From Megaleporinus macrocephalus (lineage: Eukaryota > Chordata > Actinopteri > Characiformes > Anostomidae), in the NCBI GenBank assembly GCA_021613375.1, contig CM038709.1:34925915-34989914 (forward strand): DNA of 64,000 bases, written 5' to 3'. Each line of letters begins with the position of its first letter. The stretch's first letter is position 1. Below the pieces are notes generated by a model. It saw only the letters and a program-made list of their open reading frames with translations, was not told where the DNA came from and ran no database searches. A program made the position numbers and the translations under genes. Positions 57,801 to 64,000 of the stretch are shown piece by piece.

Positions 57801-60800
57801 AAGTAGCTGCTAAACATGAAGATACCAATAAAGAACAACGCATGGACATTGAGATCAAAGAGTGCCCCGATCCTGACCCATTAGATGAGTTGGTCAGCGG
57901 AGCACGACCAACCACAGTTAGCAACCTACCTAGTGGTAGGAGAAAAAGTAGAAAGAATAACAGATCATCATGCACAGTATTTTATGTCCCACACATGAAT
58001 ATCGTTGCTTCTGCTCCAGCAAAGAAAAATCAGATGAGTGGAACAACAGATGAAGGAATTAAAACATTAAACCCAGACGATTCAAGTTTGTCACTGGTTG
58101 AAACAGCTAATGCTCAGGGGCCTGAGGGTGCTGTTTCAAAAAAGAAGCAGCAAAAGAAATCTATAGAAGACAAAGCAGAAATATTAATTAAACCACATAA
58201 GGAGAGTCACACACTTAATGAAGTTTTTACTGCTTCAGCAACCATTGAAGCTGGTGTGGAAAAGCAAAGGTCGAATGTGAATGCATCTACTATAAAAAAC
58301 AAGAACAAGAAGCAAAAACTAAAAGAAATAACTGCAGGAACTGATCAGGTCAAAAAACCTGAGGTGGCCAATAAGGAACCCACCAGTGAGGCTTCTGATA
58401 ACAAAGGTCTGAAGAAAGTGAAACAGGATTCGTTGTTGGAGAAGGCTGCATTTATAGAACCAACACTTCTGGAAAAAAAAACTGAAAAAAAGAAAAAAAA
58501 GCAGTCGGTGGCTTCGGTAGTAAAGAACAAGGCGAGTCAATCTGCAGAAACCTCAGAGGAACACATGCAGAAGAAGGGTGAACAGAAGCAGAAAGCAAAC
58601 ACAAAAACTGCCTGTAGTTCTACAACCCCACTGAAAAAGGGTAAAAAGAGGATGATGGAGATATCTCCGATAAATGGACACACTGCGAAGAAGGTTAGTA
58701 GATTGTGTGTGTACATACTATTTGATTGTCATTATTGCAAAATCTGATGTGAAGTCACAAAGGACACTCAAATTTAGTGATTTAGTACCAAAATTCTAAC
58801 AGCAGTGAAGAATCATAGATACTTTATTGATCCCAAATACACAAACATCCTAATGAGACTAAACTTCCTTAATACTATCCTAATTTTAAAGTGTCCTAAT
58901 GTCTGTTTAAGCATCTGTTTCTATGGTTTTATGTAGCGACTGGCAGTCCACTATAACCAGCATAATGAGCTTACGTTTATCTACGTTGTAAATCTAAGCT
59001 TTTTCACTTGTACGGTCTCTATTCTAACCTCAACACATCATTGATTTATGTGAAGTGTTTTCTCCTCAGTGGATGATGTACCATTTGTGTTAGTTTGCCA
59101 GAGAAATATATTCACACAGGACCTCCACAGAGTGAGCTTTAATGAAGAACTATTATTATCATTATTATTATTGAACCTTTTCCAGTTTTTCTTCCTCTTT
59201 TAGTGTGTTGTAGCTTTTTGTGCACATACGTTCAGCGAAGTTCTGAAATTGCATCCCTCAGTCTGGTCAGTCCACAATTCCCAATCTTTTTTAACATTTT
59301 GTAATGGATAGTAAATACTGATTTATCAGAGTGCACCTTTAAACGCTATTACCACAGTGATGCCGTGTTATGGCAATATGGTAATATAACAAACATCGTC
59401 CGTTTATTATATATGTTATATATATATTATTATATATACGTCCGTATGTGATGCAGACTCATCCAGGGCATTTTTAAAATTGGTCAATAATAAAAGACTT
59501 GTTGGGGAACCAAGACAAAGACAATGAAATACTACTAATCTGATGCGCCTTAAGAGTACCCCACACGGCTGAATATAGTGAGTATCAGCAAACAGCAGAG
59601 CTAGCCCGCGCAGCTAGCACAAAACAAATAACCCGGAAAATCGTGCAGATCTAACAGGTACGAACAGTACAGCAGCAACAATTCAAGATCTACATTTAAT
59701 TATTGCAGTTTTTTGTTTAAAATAACCCAGAGTCTGCGTTCAATGACTGCATTTATTTAATTAGCTTTTTTTCGTTTTAAATAAAGGGTCTAAATTGAAT
59801 GATTACAGTATTGGGGAGATTTGTTTGATTTACTTTTGTGAAAAATATGCTGTTTCACATGACCTTGTTAAAAATGGTAATAAACCAGCTTCGACCATGT
59901 TTTATGACTTGCTTGCGCTAATGACTTCTTGCTATGACACACAGCCCCGCCCTCGATCAGTATTGGCCATCGGCTGATCGCGCTGAAAGTTTATCGGCGA
60001 TCGGAATTGGCCTTAAAACGCTGATTGGTCCGTCTCCAGTTTTATGAGAATATGGCATTTTGTCCTTATTGTGCAGCTGCAGTGTATCGACATCAAGCCT
60101 TTTAATTTTCACAATTCAGATGGTTACAAGCCATTTTCACACAGCATGATGTGTCGCTCTGTTAGGATCCTAAAATTTCCATTTCCATAACGCCCACACA
60201 GAAGCTGAAGATGAAGAAGGCCTCATCCACATCTGACTTCGCCTCATTTCAGGGTCAAACCAAAGCCCCTTCCCCACTCTTCTGTCGAGTTAAACCTAAA
60301 GGCAGCTCCAGCTCACCTATGTCCAGCATAAAGGTAAACTGATGTATCATGAGCAAATATGCCAATGTAGAGAAATTGTCTTAAATTATTTAATTTAGTG
60401 AAAGTGTTGTGAAAAATTGGAGTTTCAGGCTGAAGCAATAAAGTTCAGGCTTTTGGTGGAGATGGTTGTCATTCGTCCATTTTCAGGTTGAATATTATTC
60501 ATAATATTATTCATAACTGTTGTTAGAAAGTACATGCTGAGACCATTACTATCATTTTTTTATTATTATTTCTCCATCCATCTCAGTCTGCAGAAAATAT
60601 CAGTTGTCCCACCCTTTAAGTAATAAATGTTGCAGACAGAATTCCTGGCTGGTCTACACTTAGTCACACTTAGGAGGCTGTCAAGGATGAACAGATTTAG
60701 TTGCTCCTTAATAAAAAATATTTTATTGATCAGAGTGACTGATTTGACTACTAATGTCTGGAAGGTCTGTATAATGTTGTGCACTATGGGGTTTAATTCA

Positions 60801-61720
60801 TGTGTTACTCTACTGTGTTTGTCAGAGGGAAGTGACCTCCACTGGACCACCTTAGACACTAACACACCACTGCCACAATAATGAAAATGATCCTGCACTT
60901 TGTGAATAATAATCCCTGCTCTAAGGTGCTGCTGCAAATGGACCAGGCACAGCAGTGCTGCTGGAATTTTTAAAGACTGTGCCCACTTATTTTTAGACAC
61001 TTTATTTATTGATCTGTTATGTCTTTTATAAACATTCCAGAGTCGAAAGTCAGAAACTAAAAAGGTCAGATTTGGACTCAAAAACAACAAAACTACCGGT
61101 AAGTTCAGATTTTTTTTTTCCCTCTCTACCCTATAAACATGCTGCACTGCAAAACCGAAAGCACACATGGACACCAACCTTGTCCTGGCTGGCGGTCTGG
61201 ATTGTAGAGGTGCCTAATAGTGATTTCTTGTTTCTTTGGCACCAGCAGAGGAAAAAATTACCATATTTAAAGTGTTATTGTACAAGACTCTGCTTGTGTA
61301 TTAGTTTGTCTCAGAATTTTGGGTGCCACAAATTGAGCCTTGGAAAATGCCTCCGCTATAATTTGTATATACGTCATTTTAACATGGGGTCATGCAATGC
61401 ATAAGCCTTGTCCACTTTACTCTGGCATCATGCCAACAATGTTCTTTTTTTCATGCTGAAATCATTACAGTAGAAAATTATTTTTAAAACCAGATGTTTT
61501 CTGCAATCATGCCTCCCACAGTCTCACTTTCTTTTCTCTCTCAGAATTTAGGAAGACGGATCGTAGTTTATCAGTTAGTCCTGCTGGATCGTCCCGTGTA
61601 GCATTTGACCCTAAGAAACAGCCCATATTCGGTGTGCTGAAGTCACCTGCGTCCTGTTTGTCTGTCAGTGTGAAACAAAACCCTGCCAAGAGAAGACCAA
61701 CCGCAGCAGACTTCTTCTGA
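39668..61720 (+). CDS. rrp1: Ribosomal RNA processing protein 1 (RRP1/RRP1B, NOP52 family), 17 coding exons
   Basis: A nucleolar protein needed for processing of 27S/32S pre-rRNA and 60S subunit assembly; the vertebrate RRP1B form also brings PP1 to the nucleolus (family knowledge). Coding exons: 39668-39833, 40227-40309, 40739-40796, 42802-42887, 43789-43850, 44453-44582, 52393-52457, 52541-52746, 54487-54584, 54677-54774, 55253-55272, 56106-56234, 56403-56617, 57701-58693, 60202-60333, 61041-61098, 61545-61720. All introns are GT-AG and phases agree throughout, giving 924 codons plus stop. Residues 1 to about 360 are the NOP52 domain ([44 protein letters not shown]). The rest is Lys-rich, ending with [14 protein letters not shown] and ADFF, as in RRP1B. 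The ATG at 39686 (MAGG) has a stronger start context than 39668, so the protein may be 918 residues. Confidence 0.92.
40227..40309 (+). CDS. rrp1: rrp1 exon 2 (residues 56-83)
   Basis: Encodes [20 protein letters not shown], the most conserved part of the NOP52 N-terminus. Acceptor TTAAG|G, donor CAG|GTAAGT, ends in phase 0. Confidence 0.92.
40739..40796 (+). CDS. rrp1: rrp1 exon 3 (residues 84-103)
   Basis: Encodes [19 protein letters not shown] after acceptor TTTTAG; donor C|GTAAGT, phase 1. Confidence 0.9.
41290..41735. repeat. Tandem repeat in rrp1 intron 3, about 238-bp period
   Basis: GAGCTCCTTTAGCCATCCTCACT occurs twice, 238 bases apart, with 'GGGTCTCTGGCC' and 'ATTGCCT.AGAA' also repeated. 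Related to the repeat at 35700-36030. Confidence 0.65.
42802..42887 (+). CDS. rrp1: rrp1 exon 4 (residues 103-131)
   Basis: Encodes [20 protein letters not shown] and LRMDKFFQ, a signature of the family. Acceptor TTTTCCAG, donor CAG|GTCAGT, phase 0. Confidence 0.92.
42985..43500 (-). pseudogene. hAT transposase fragment (ZBED1-like) in rrp1 intron 4
   Basis: Minus-strand frames read [31 protein letters not shown] and, in a neighbouring frame, [13 protein letters not shown]. That is the 'FIAKDMxPxxxVE..GF..L...L.P.Y..PSR..F' block of hAT transposases, cut by frameshifts. An 'AGCTGGGTGATATGA' end at 42985 resembles the end of the MITE at 47143. The plus-strand 170-codon frame over this stretch is a shadow. 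Confidence 0.65.
43789..43850 (+). CDS. rrp1: rrp1 exon 5 (residues 132-152)
   Basis: Encodes [20 protein letters not shown]. Acceptor TTGAACAG, donor CAG|GTAATG, phase 2. Confidence 0.9.
44453..44582 (+). CDS. rrp1: rrp1 exon 6 (residues 152-195)
   Basis: Encodes [39 protein letters not shown]. Acceptor TTTGCAG, donor CAG|GTAAGA, phase 0. Followed by the 7.8-kb intron 6, which is full of transposons. Confidence 0.9.
45463..46672 (+). mobile_element. Tc1-like transposon in rrp1 intron 6, right end truncated
   Basis: The left end begins CAGTCCCTGACCGAAGTTTGTCGC (with TA before it). A stretch near 45610-45680 (TTTCACTGCAGAAAT...TTAATGAACACAAA...GCAAGACA) recurs inverted at 46608-46668, so the inverted repeats are long, but the outermost part is missing on the right. 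It carries transposase pieces in sense with rrp1. Confidence 0.8.
45814..46490 (+). pseudogene. Tc1-like transposase with internal deletion
   Basis: The frame starts [20 protein letters not shown] (helix-turn-helix) and continues through [20 protein letters not shown] and [13 protein letters not shown] up to AELH-stop at 46059. The next bases read [11 protein letters not shown], then [20 protein letters not shown] (the glutamate of the DDE triad), so the region with the first aspartate is deleted. Several stops follow. Confidence 0.8.
46690..47110 (-). pseudogene. LINE D-family fragment in rrp1 intron 6
   Basis: The minus strand holds a [14 protein letters not shown] endonuclease block (46794-46585). 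At 46940-47100 is the antisense of the C-terminal region (AACATTAACTGTGAGATGACTC, TTAGGGGCATTATAGGAAAAAG), as at 34300-34440. Confidence 0.6.
47143..47637. repeat. hAT-like MITE in rrp1 intron 6
   Basis: The left end TAGGGCTAGGTGATATGG and the right end ATCATTTCTTACACCCTA are partly inverted. The interior alternates AT-rich 'TCAATATCGTTATACATTTTGATA' sequence. Similar ends occur at 42985. Confidence 0.45.
47990..50830 (-). pseudogene. L1-like ORF2: endonuclease, RT and C-terminal Cys domain, broken
   Basis: Endonuclease end at 50422-50063: [19 protein letters not shown] and [12 protein letters not shown]. Pre-palm part at 49565-49377: [13 protein letters not shown] and [12 protein letters not shown] start at 49387-49172: [20 protein letters not shown] and [11 protein letters not shown]-terminal zinc-type domain at 48327-48080: [20 protein letters not shown], then CSTLYHFW. 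Each block is in a different frame, and the catalytic RT box region (about 48900-49150) is degraded. Confidence 0.8.
51150..51915 (-). pseudogene. L1-like ORF1 (RNA-binding protein), broken
   Basis: The start [20 protein letters not shown] at 51915 is followed by [20 protein letters not shown], a helical N-terminus. After a stop, frames read [17 protein letters not shown] (the LINE-1 RNA-recognition motif lead-in) and further C-terminal pieces to about 51154 ([20 protein letters not shown]). At least three frame breaks. Confidence 0.65.
52393..52457 (+). CDS. rrp1: rrp1 exon 7 (residues 196-217)
   Basis: Encodes [20 protein letters not shown], the conserved 'FIDPFCR' motif. Acceptor CCCTACAG, donor GA|GTAAGT, phase 2. 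Separated from exon 8 by only 83 bases. Confidence 0.92.
52541..52746 (+). CDS. rrp1: rrp1 exon 8 (residues 217-286)
   Basis: Encodes [30 protein letters not shown] and then an acidic Ser/Glu stretch ([19 protein letters not shown]). Donor ATG|GTAGGT, phase 1. Confidence 0.9.
53240..54070 (-). mobile_element. Tc1-like transposon remnant in rrp1 intron 8
   Basis: The ends are inverted repeats: ATTTTCCCTCAAAATTTTACACACA on the left and TGTGTGTAGAATTTTAAGGGGGAAAAAT on the right. Between them at 53380-53580 lies minus-strand transposase C-terminal sequence ([14 protein letters not shown] with mutations, then KMAVPDAPHPT). The rest of the transposase is missing. Confidence 0.75.
54487..54584 (+). 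CDS. rrp1: rrp1 exon 9 (residues 286-318)
   Basis: Encodes an acidic stretch [20 protein letters not shown] and GPVLQ. Acceptor CTCTACAG, donor CAG|GTAAGG, phase 0. Confidence 0.9.
54677..54774 (+). CDS. rrp1: rrp1 exon 10 (residues 319-351)
   Basis: Encodes [20 protein letters not shown] and [10 protein letters not shown], the conserved 'FDYxAxAxRLFE' end of the NOP52 domain. Acceptor GTTGTAG, donor GAT|GTGAGT, phase 2. Confidence 0.92.
55253..55272 (+). CDS. rrp1: rrp1 exon 11, 20-nt microexon (residues 351-358)
   Basis: Encodes IFQDLSEG across the two junctions, matching the conserved RRP1 motif after 'LYK..RK'. Acceptor AATGAAG, with the pyrimidine tract (CCCCCCCGCTCTCTCTCT) about 18 bases upstream; donor AAG|GTAAAA. 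Only this 20-base exon keeps exons 10 and 12 in phase. Confidence 0.85.
56106..56234 (+). CDS. rrp1: rrp1 exon 12 (residues 358-401)
   Basis: Encodes [20 protein letters not shown] and a basic run RNRKKRKE. Acceptor GCACAG, donor AAG|GTAGTC, phase 1. Confidence 0.88.
56403..56617 (+). CDS. rrp1: rrp1 exon 13 (residues 401-472)
   Basis: Encodes a low-complexity Lys/Glu-rich part ([15 protein letters not shown]). Acceptor AACACAG, donor TCA|GTAAGG, phase 0. Reading past the donor remains open for 17 codons. Confidence 0.85.
57190..57440 (+). pseudogene. LINE endonuclease fragment in rrp1 intron 13
   Basis: Plus-strand sequence near 57330-57420 reads [17 protein letters not shown] with shifts, then TTFNHGG, typical of the endonuclease of a fish CR1/Rex-type LINE. 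Short and broken. Confidence 0.4.
57701..58693 (+). CDS. rrp1: rrp1 exon 14, large Lys-rich exon (residues 473-803)
   Basis: A 993-base exon, 331 codons exactly, from acceptor TTCTAG to donor AAG|GTTAGT. The protein is basic and low in hydrophobics, with runs such as KKKQQKKS and [10 protein letters not shown], as expected for the disordered, nucleolar-targeting tail of RRP1B. A-runs of 8-9 bases at 58476-58499 could be prone to slippage. Confidence 0.88.
60202..60333 (+). CDS. rrp1: rrp1 exon 15 (residues 804-847)
   Basis: Encodes [20 protein letters not shown] and [11 protein letters not shown]. Acceptor CACACAG, donor AAG|GTAAAC, phase 0. Confidence 0.88.
60600..61035. repeat. Dispersed fish repeat in rrp1 intron 15
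   Basis: Contains GACCTCCACTGGACCACCTTAGACACTAACACACC and GGACCAGGCACAGCAGTGCTGCTGG. It resembles a repeat I associate with otophysan fish genomes ('CACAGCAGTGCTGCTGGAGTTTTTAAA...'). It keeps a 203-codon minus-strand frame open by chance, across exon 16. Confidence 0.5.
61041..61098 (+). CDS. rrp1: rrp1 exon 16 with KVRF motif (residues 848-867)
   Basis: Encodes [23 protein letters not shown] at 61062-61073 (residues 855-858) fits the RVxF consensus for docking PP1, at the same place as KVTF in human RRP1B. Acceptor TTCCAG, donor CCG|GTAAGT, phase 1. Confidence 0.9.
61545..61720 (+). CDS. rrp1: rrp1 exon 17, C-terminus (residues 867-924)
   Basis: Encodes [34 protein letters not shown] and the end RRPTAADFF with TGA at 61718-61720. 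'FRKTD..L.VSP.G.SRVAFDP...P..GVLK' and the final aromatic pair are diagnostic of the RRP1B C-terminus. Confidence 0.92.
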
Positions 61721-62560
61721 GGAAGAATTTTTTATTTTTTTTTTAAGTCAGTGTTTAGATCTGCATTGCTGTTTTGGCTGAAAAACTTTTATTTAAGCCT
61801 GTTTTTAATGCAAAAAGCGCACGCAAGACTAAACTGCCTCAACAGGACCTTGTATTTCTCAGATAATTACTTTTACAGGTGCAGGAAGAAACGTTAGCAT
61901 TGAATCAAGTTTAATAGTTGATTGTAGTTTAAGATTGTTCAGTTCTTCATTTAAGTTAAACAGTGTATAGAGCTTTTTCATGTTCTGTTAAATAAGTAGT
62001 GAACAAAACAACTAGCATCCCAGTTGTGTACACAATTATCCTAATCATGCAGTTAATGAGTTATTATGAATAACTTATCATTATTTTGGCCCCAACATGG
62101 TAGAGCATATTTAATAGTAATCTGTACATTTGATAATTAAAATATTCAGCCTTTTGAATAATTTAAAATTTACTGCTTTTATGAACTCTGGTGGCATCGG
62201 CCAGAAACACTGACCTGGCTGAATGCGCCGTTCAATCTGAATATATTGATCATCTTAAAAACATCCCTTGCTTCTGTGTTAATTCAAGCGTTCACCAAAA
62301 TTATTTTTAGTGCTTAGATGGTTCCTGGTCTGTTTACTGCGGCTCAGGGCTGCCATGATTTATTATGGGCAAGATCAGCATTTTAATTTGACTTGCTATG
62401 AAATAATATACAGTCATGTTATTTTTTTGTTACCTTGCAGCTTTTCAGCTAGGTTTTATACAAAAAATAATAATACAGTGTATGCAAATTAGTAATCATT
62501 TAGCCAACAATTAAAGAATTCAAAAGGTTTTCAGTATTTAGTTCATAACAATAAAGGAAT
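61721..62560 (+). other. rrp1: rrp1 3' UTR (probable)
   Basis: AT-rich, without frames. Candidate poly(A) signals follow at 62550-62555 (AATAAA), 62696-62701 (ATTAAA) and 63011-63016 (AATAAA, at the edge of the Tc1 element). The real end cannot be set from sequence. Confidence 0.5.
62550..62555 (+). terminator. Candidate rrp1 poly(A) signal AATAAA
   Basis: First canonical AATAAA after the stop codon, followed within 30 bases by a T/G-rich stretch (TGCTGTGTGCTGTTATTT). Confidence 0.45.
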
Positions 62561-62998
62561 GCTGTGTGCTGTTATTTAGTGCAAAATTCATTGTGTAATT
62601 TTTGAAGTGAACAGCACCCTGTTTGTAAAACATTTCAACCAAATTAATCTTTATAATATTGTGTTTTTTGTGATTTTGGCTAAGTGAGAATGTTTATTAA
62701 AGCTCACTTTATTCCTTATCAGACTACTGCTGTTTTTCTTGCAGTTTGGAGTCACTAGCGCTTCAAACGTGCTCATCTAATTCAGGCTTAAATGTTTAGA
62801 AAAGCCATTTTGTCCTGTTAACCAAAAGGAAACCATCTTCAGTCTATGTCCTTTTTTTGGTGCAGTTAATGTATCTTGTTGCAGATTAACCATATCGGGG
62901 AAACCAACTGGACTAAGTATAAGTACAAATTAATCTGTACATTTATCTTACAACAGCGATCTTGTACTTTACTTTGCCATTCTGTTACCTACTAGCTA

Positions 62999-64000
62999 CA
63001 GGCGTTAGATAATAAAACTGAAACACCTCATTTTAGACCACAATAATTTATTAGTATGGTGTAGGGCCTCCTTTTGCGGGCAATACAGCGTCAATTCGTC
63101 TTGGGAATGACATACAAGTCCTGCTCAGTGGTCAGAGGGGGATTTTAAGCCATTCTTGCAGGATAGTGGCCAGGTCACTATACGATGCTGGTGGAGGAAA
63201 ACGTTTCCTGATTCGCTCCTCCAAAACACCCCAAAGTGGCTCAATAATATTTAGATCTGGTGACTGTGCAGGTCATGGATGTTCAACTTCACTTTCATGT
63301 TCATCAAACCAATCCTGCTGTGTATATTGGTGCACTGTCATTCTGATGCACGGCACCGCCTTCAGGATACAATGTTTAAACCATTGGATGCACATGGTTC
63401 TCCAGAATGGTTTGGTAGTCCTCGGCAGTGACGCGCCCATCTAGCACAAGTATTGGGCCAAGGGAATGCCATGATATGGCAGCCCAAACTATCACTGATT
63501 CACTCTGGGCATGCAACGGTCTGGGTGGTACGCTTCTTTGGGGCTTCTCCACACCGTAACTCTCCCGGATGTGGGGAAATCAGTAAAGGTGGACTCATCG
63601 GAGAACGATACATGTTTCACATTGTCCACAGCCCAAAATTTGCGCTCCTGGCACCATTGAAACCAACGTTTGACATTGGCACGAGTGACCAAAGGTTTGG
63701 CCATAGCAGCCCGGCCGTGTATATTGACCCTGTGGAGCTTCCAACGGACAATCCTGTGGAAACAGGAGAGTTAAGGATGCACATTTAATTCTACCGTGAT
63801 TTTGTTTTTTGGATACAATCCGGGTTAGTACCCGAACATCCCTTTCAGACAGCTTCCTCTTGCGTCCATAGTTAATCCTGTTGGATGTGGTTCGTCCTTC
63901 TTGGTGGTATGCTGACATTACCCTGGCTACCGTGGCTCTTGATACATCACAAGGACTTGCTGTCTTGGTCACAGATGCCCCAGCAAGACGTTCACCAACA
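62999..64000 (-). mobile_element. Tc1-like transposon, minus strand, runs off window
   Basis: The 3' end in this orientation begins after a TA at 62997 with CAGGCGTTAGATAATAAAAC; coding runs from the right edge leftwards. The other end is beyond 64000. Confidence 0.8.
63100..63999 (-). pseudogene. Tc1-like transposase, broken by frameshifts
   Basis: The minus strand reads helix-turn-helix SRATVARVMSAYHQEGRTTS and GRKRKLSERDVRVLTRIVSK (63960-63810). After a frame break come LVTRANVKRWFQWCQERKFW and VSFSDESTF (first catalytic D) at 63700-63590. A stop and shifts follow, then PEGGAVHQNDSAPI (second D region) near 63350 and AQSPDLNIIE (glutamate) at 63271-63240, then GVLEERIRKRF. All three catalytic positions are visible but in different frames. 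Confidence 0.8.

Noticed and set aside
1..64000. tRNA, rRNA or snoRNA genes
   Set aside because: I looked for tRNA A/B boxes, rRNA stretches and C/D-type boxes in the rrp1 introns and saw none I could defend; a covariance-model search would settle it.

Overview
The window looks like teleost fish DNA. It combines an intron-rich vertebrate nuclear gene with a dense, mixed load of fish-type transposons: DIRS, CR1/L2-like and L1-like LINEs, a chromodomain Gypsy, Tc1-like and hAT elements, and a Polinton. A dispersed repeat in the gene's intron 15 resembles one I associate with otophysan fish (catfish, characins), but the sequence does not fix the order.

Region 1-39.5 kb is almost all transposon debris. 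From the left: the start of a DIRS element (1-868, minus) abutting L1 endonuclease sequence (869-1690); then a heavily decayed Polinton/Maverick (about 2.6-16.5 kb). The Polinton carries family B DNA polymerase, packaging ATPase and two small virion-type genes on the plus strand, facing major capsid, pVI-like and penton-like genes on the minus strand. A palindromic TTA/TAA tract lies where the two gene sets converge. Its ATPase is cut in two by about 6.9 kb holding two near full-length LINEs, and its penton-like gene is broken by other DNA including a ~39-bp minisatellite. Next come a plus-strand LINE (16.56-19.8 kb), a Gypsy remnant with halves in opposite orientation (19.9-21.3 kb), an L1 3' end, and an almost whole chromodomain (sushi-class) Gypsy (23734-31674). 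That Gypsy has both LTRs and a perfect GAAAA target duplication, and a 3.4-kb LINE sits inside its gag. A hAT-like MITE, LINE fragments, tandem repeats and a low-feature intergenic stretch follow.

Region 39.5-63 kb is one host gene, rrp1 (RRP1B-like): 17 coding exons, every junction in phase, 924 codons. It encodes the nucleolar RRP1/NOP52 domain followed by a lysine-rich tail and a C-terminal block with a KVRF (RVxF-type) PP1-docking motif. Its introns hold Tc1, hAT, LINE and L1 remnants, most of them in the 7.8-kb intron 6.

The right edge (from about 62999) is a minus-strand Tc1-like transposon that runs out of the window. The only clearly functional protein gene is rrp1. The most notable remnant is the Polinton, a virus-like self-synthesising transposon. 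All its genes here are broken, and its integrase, protease and N-terminal polymerase half are not in view.
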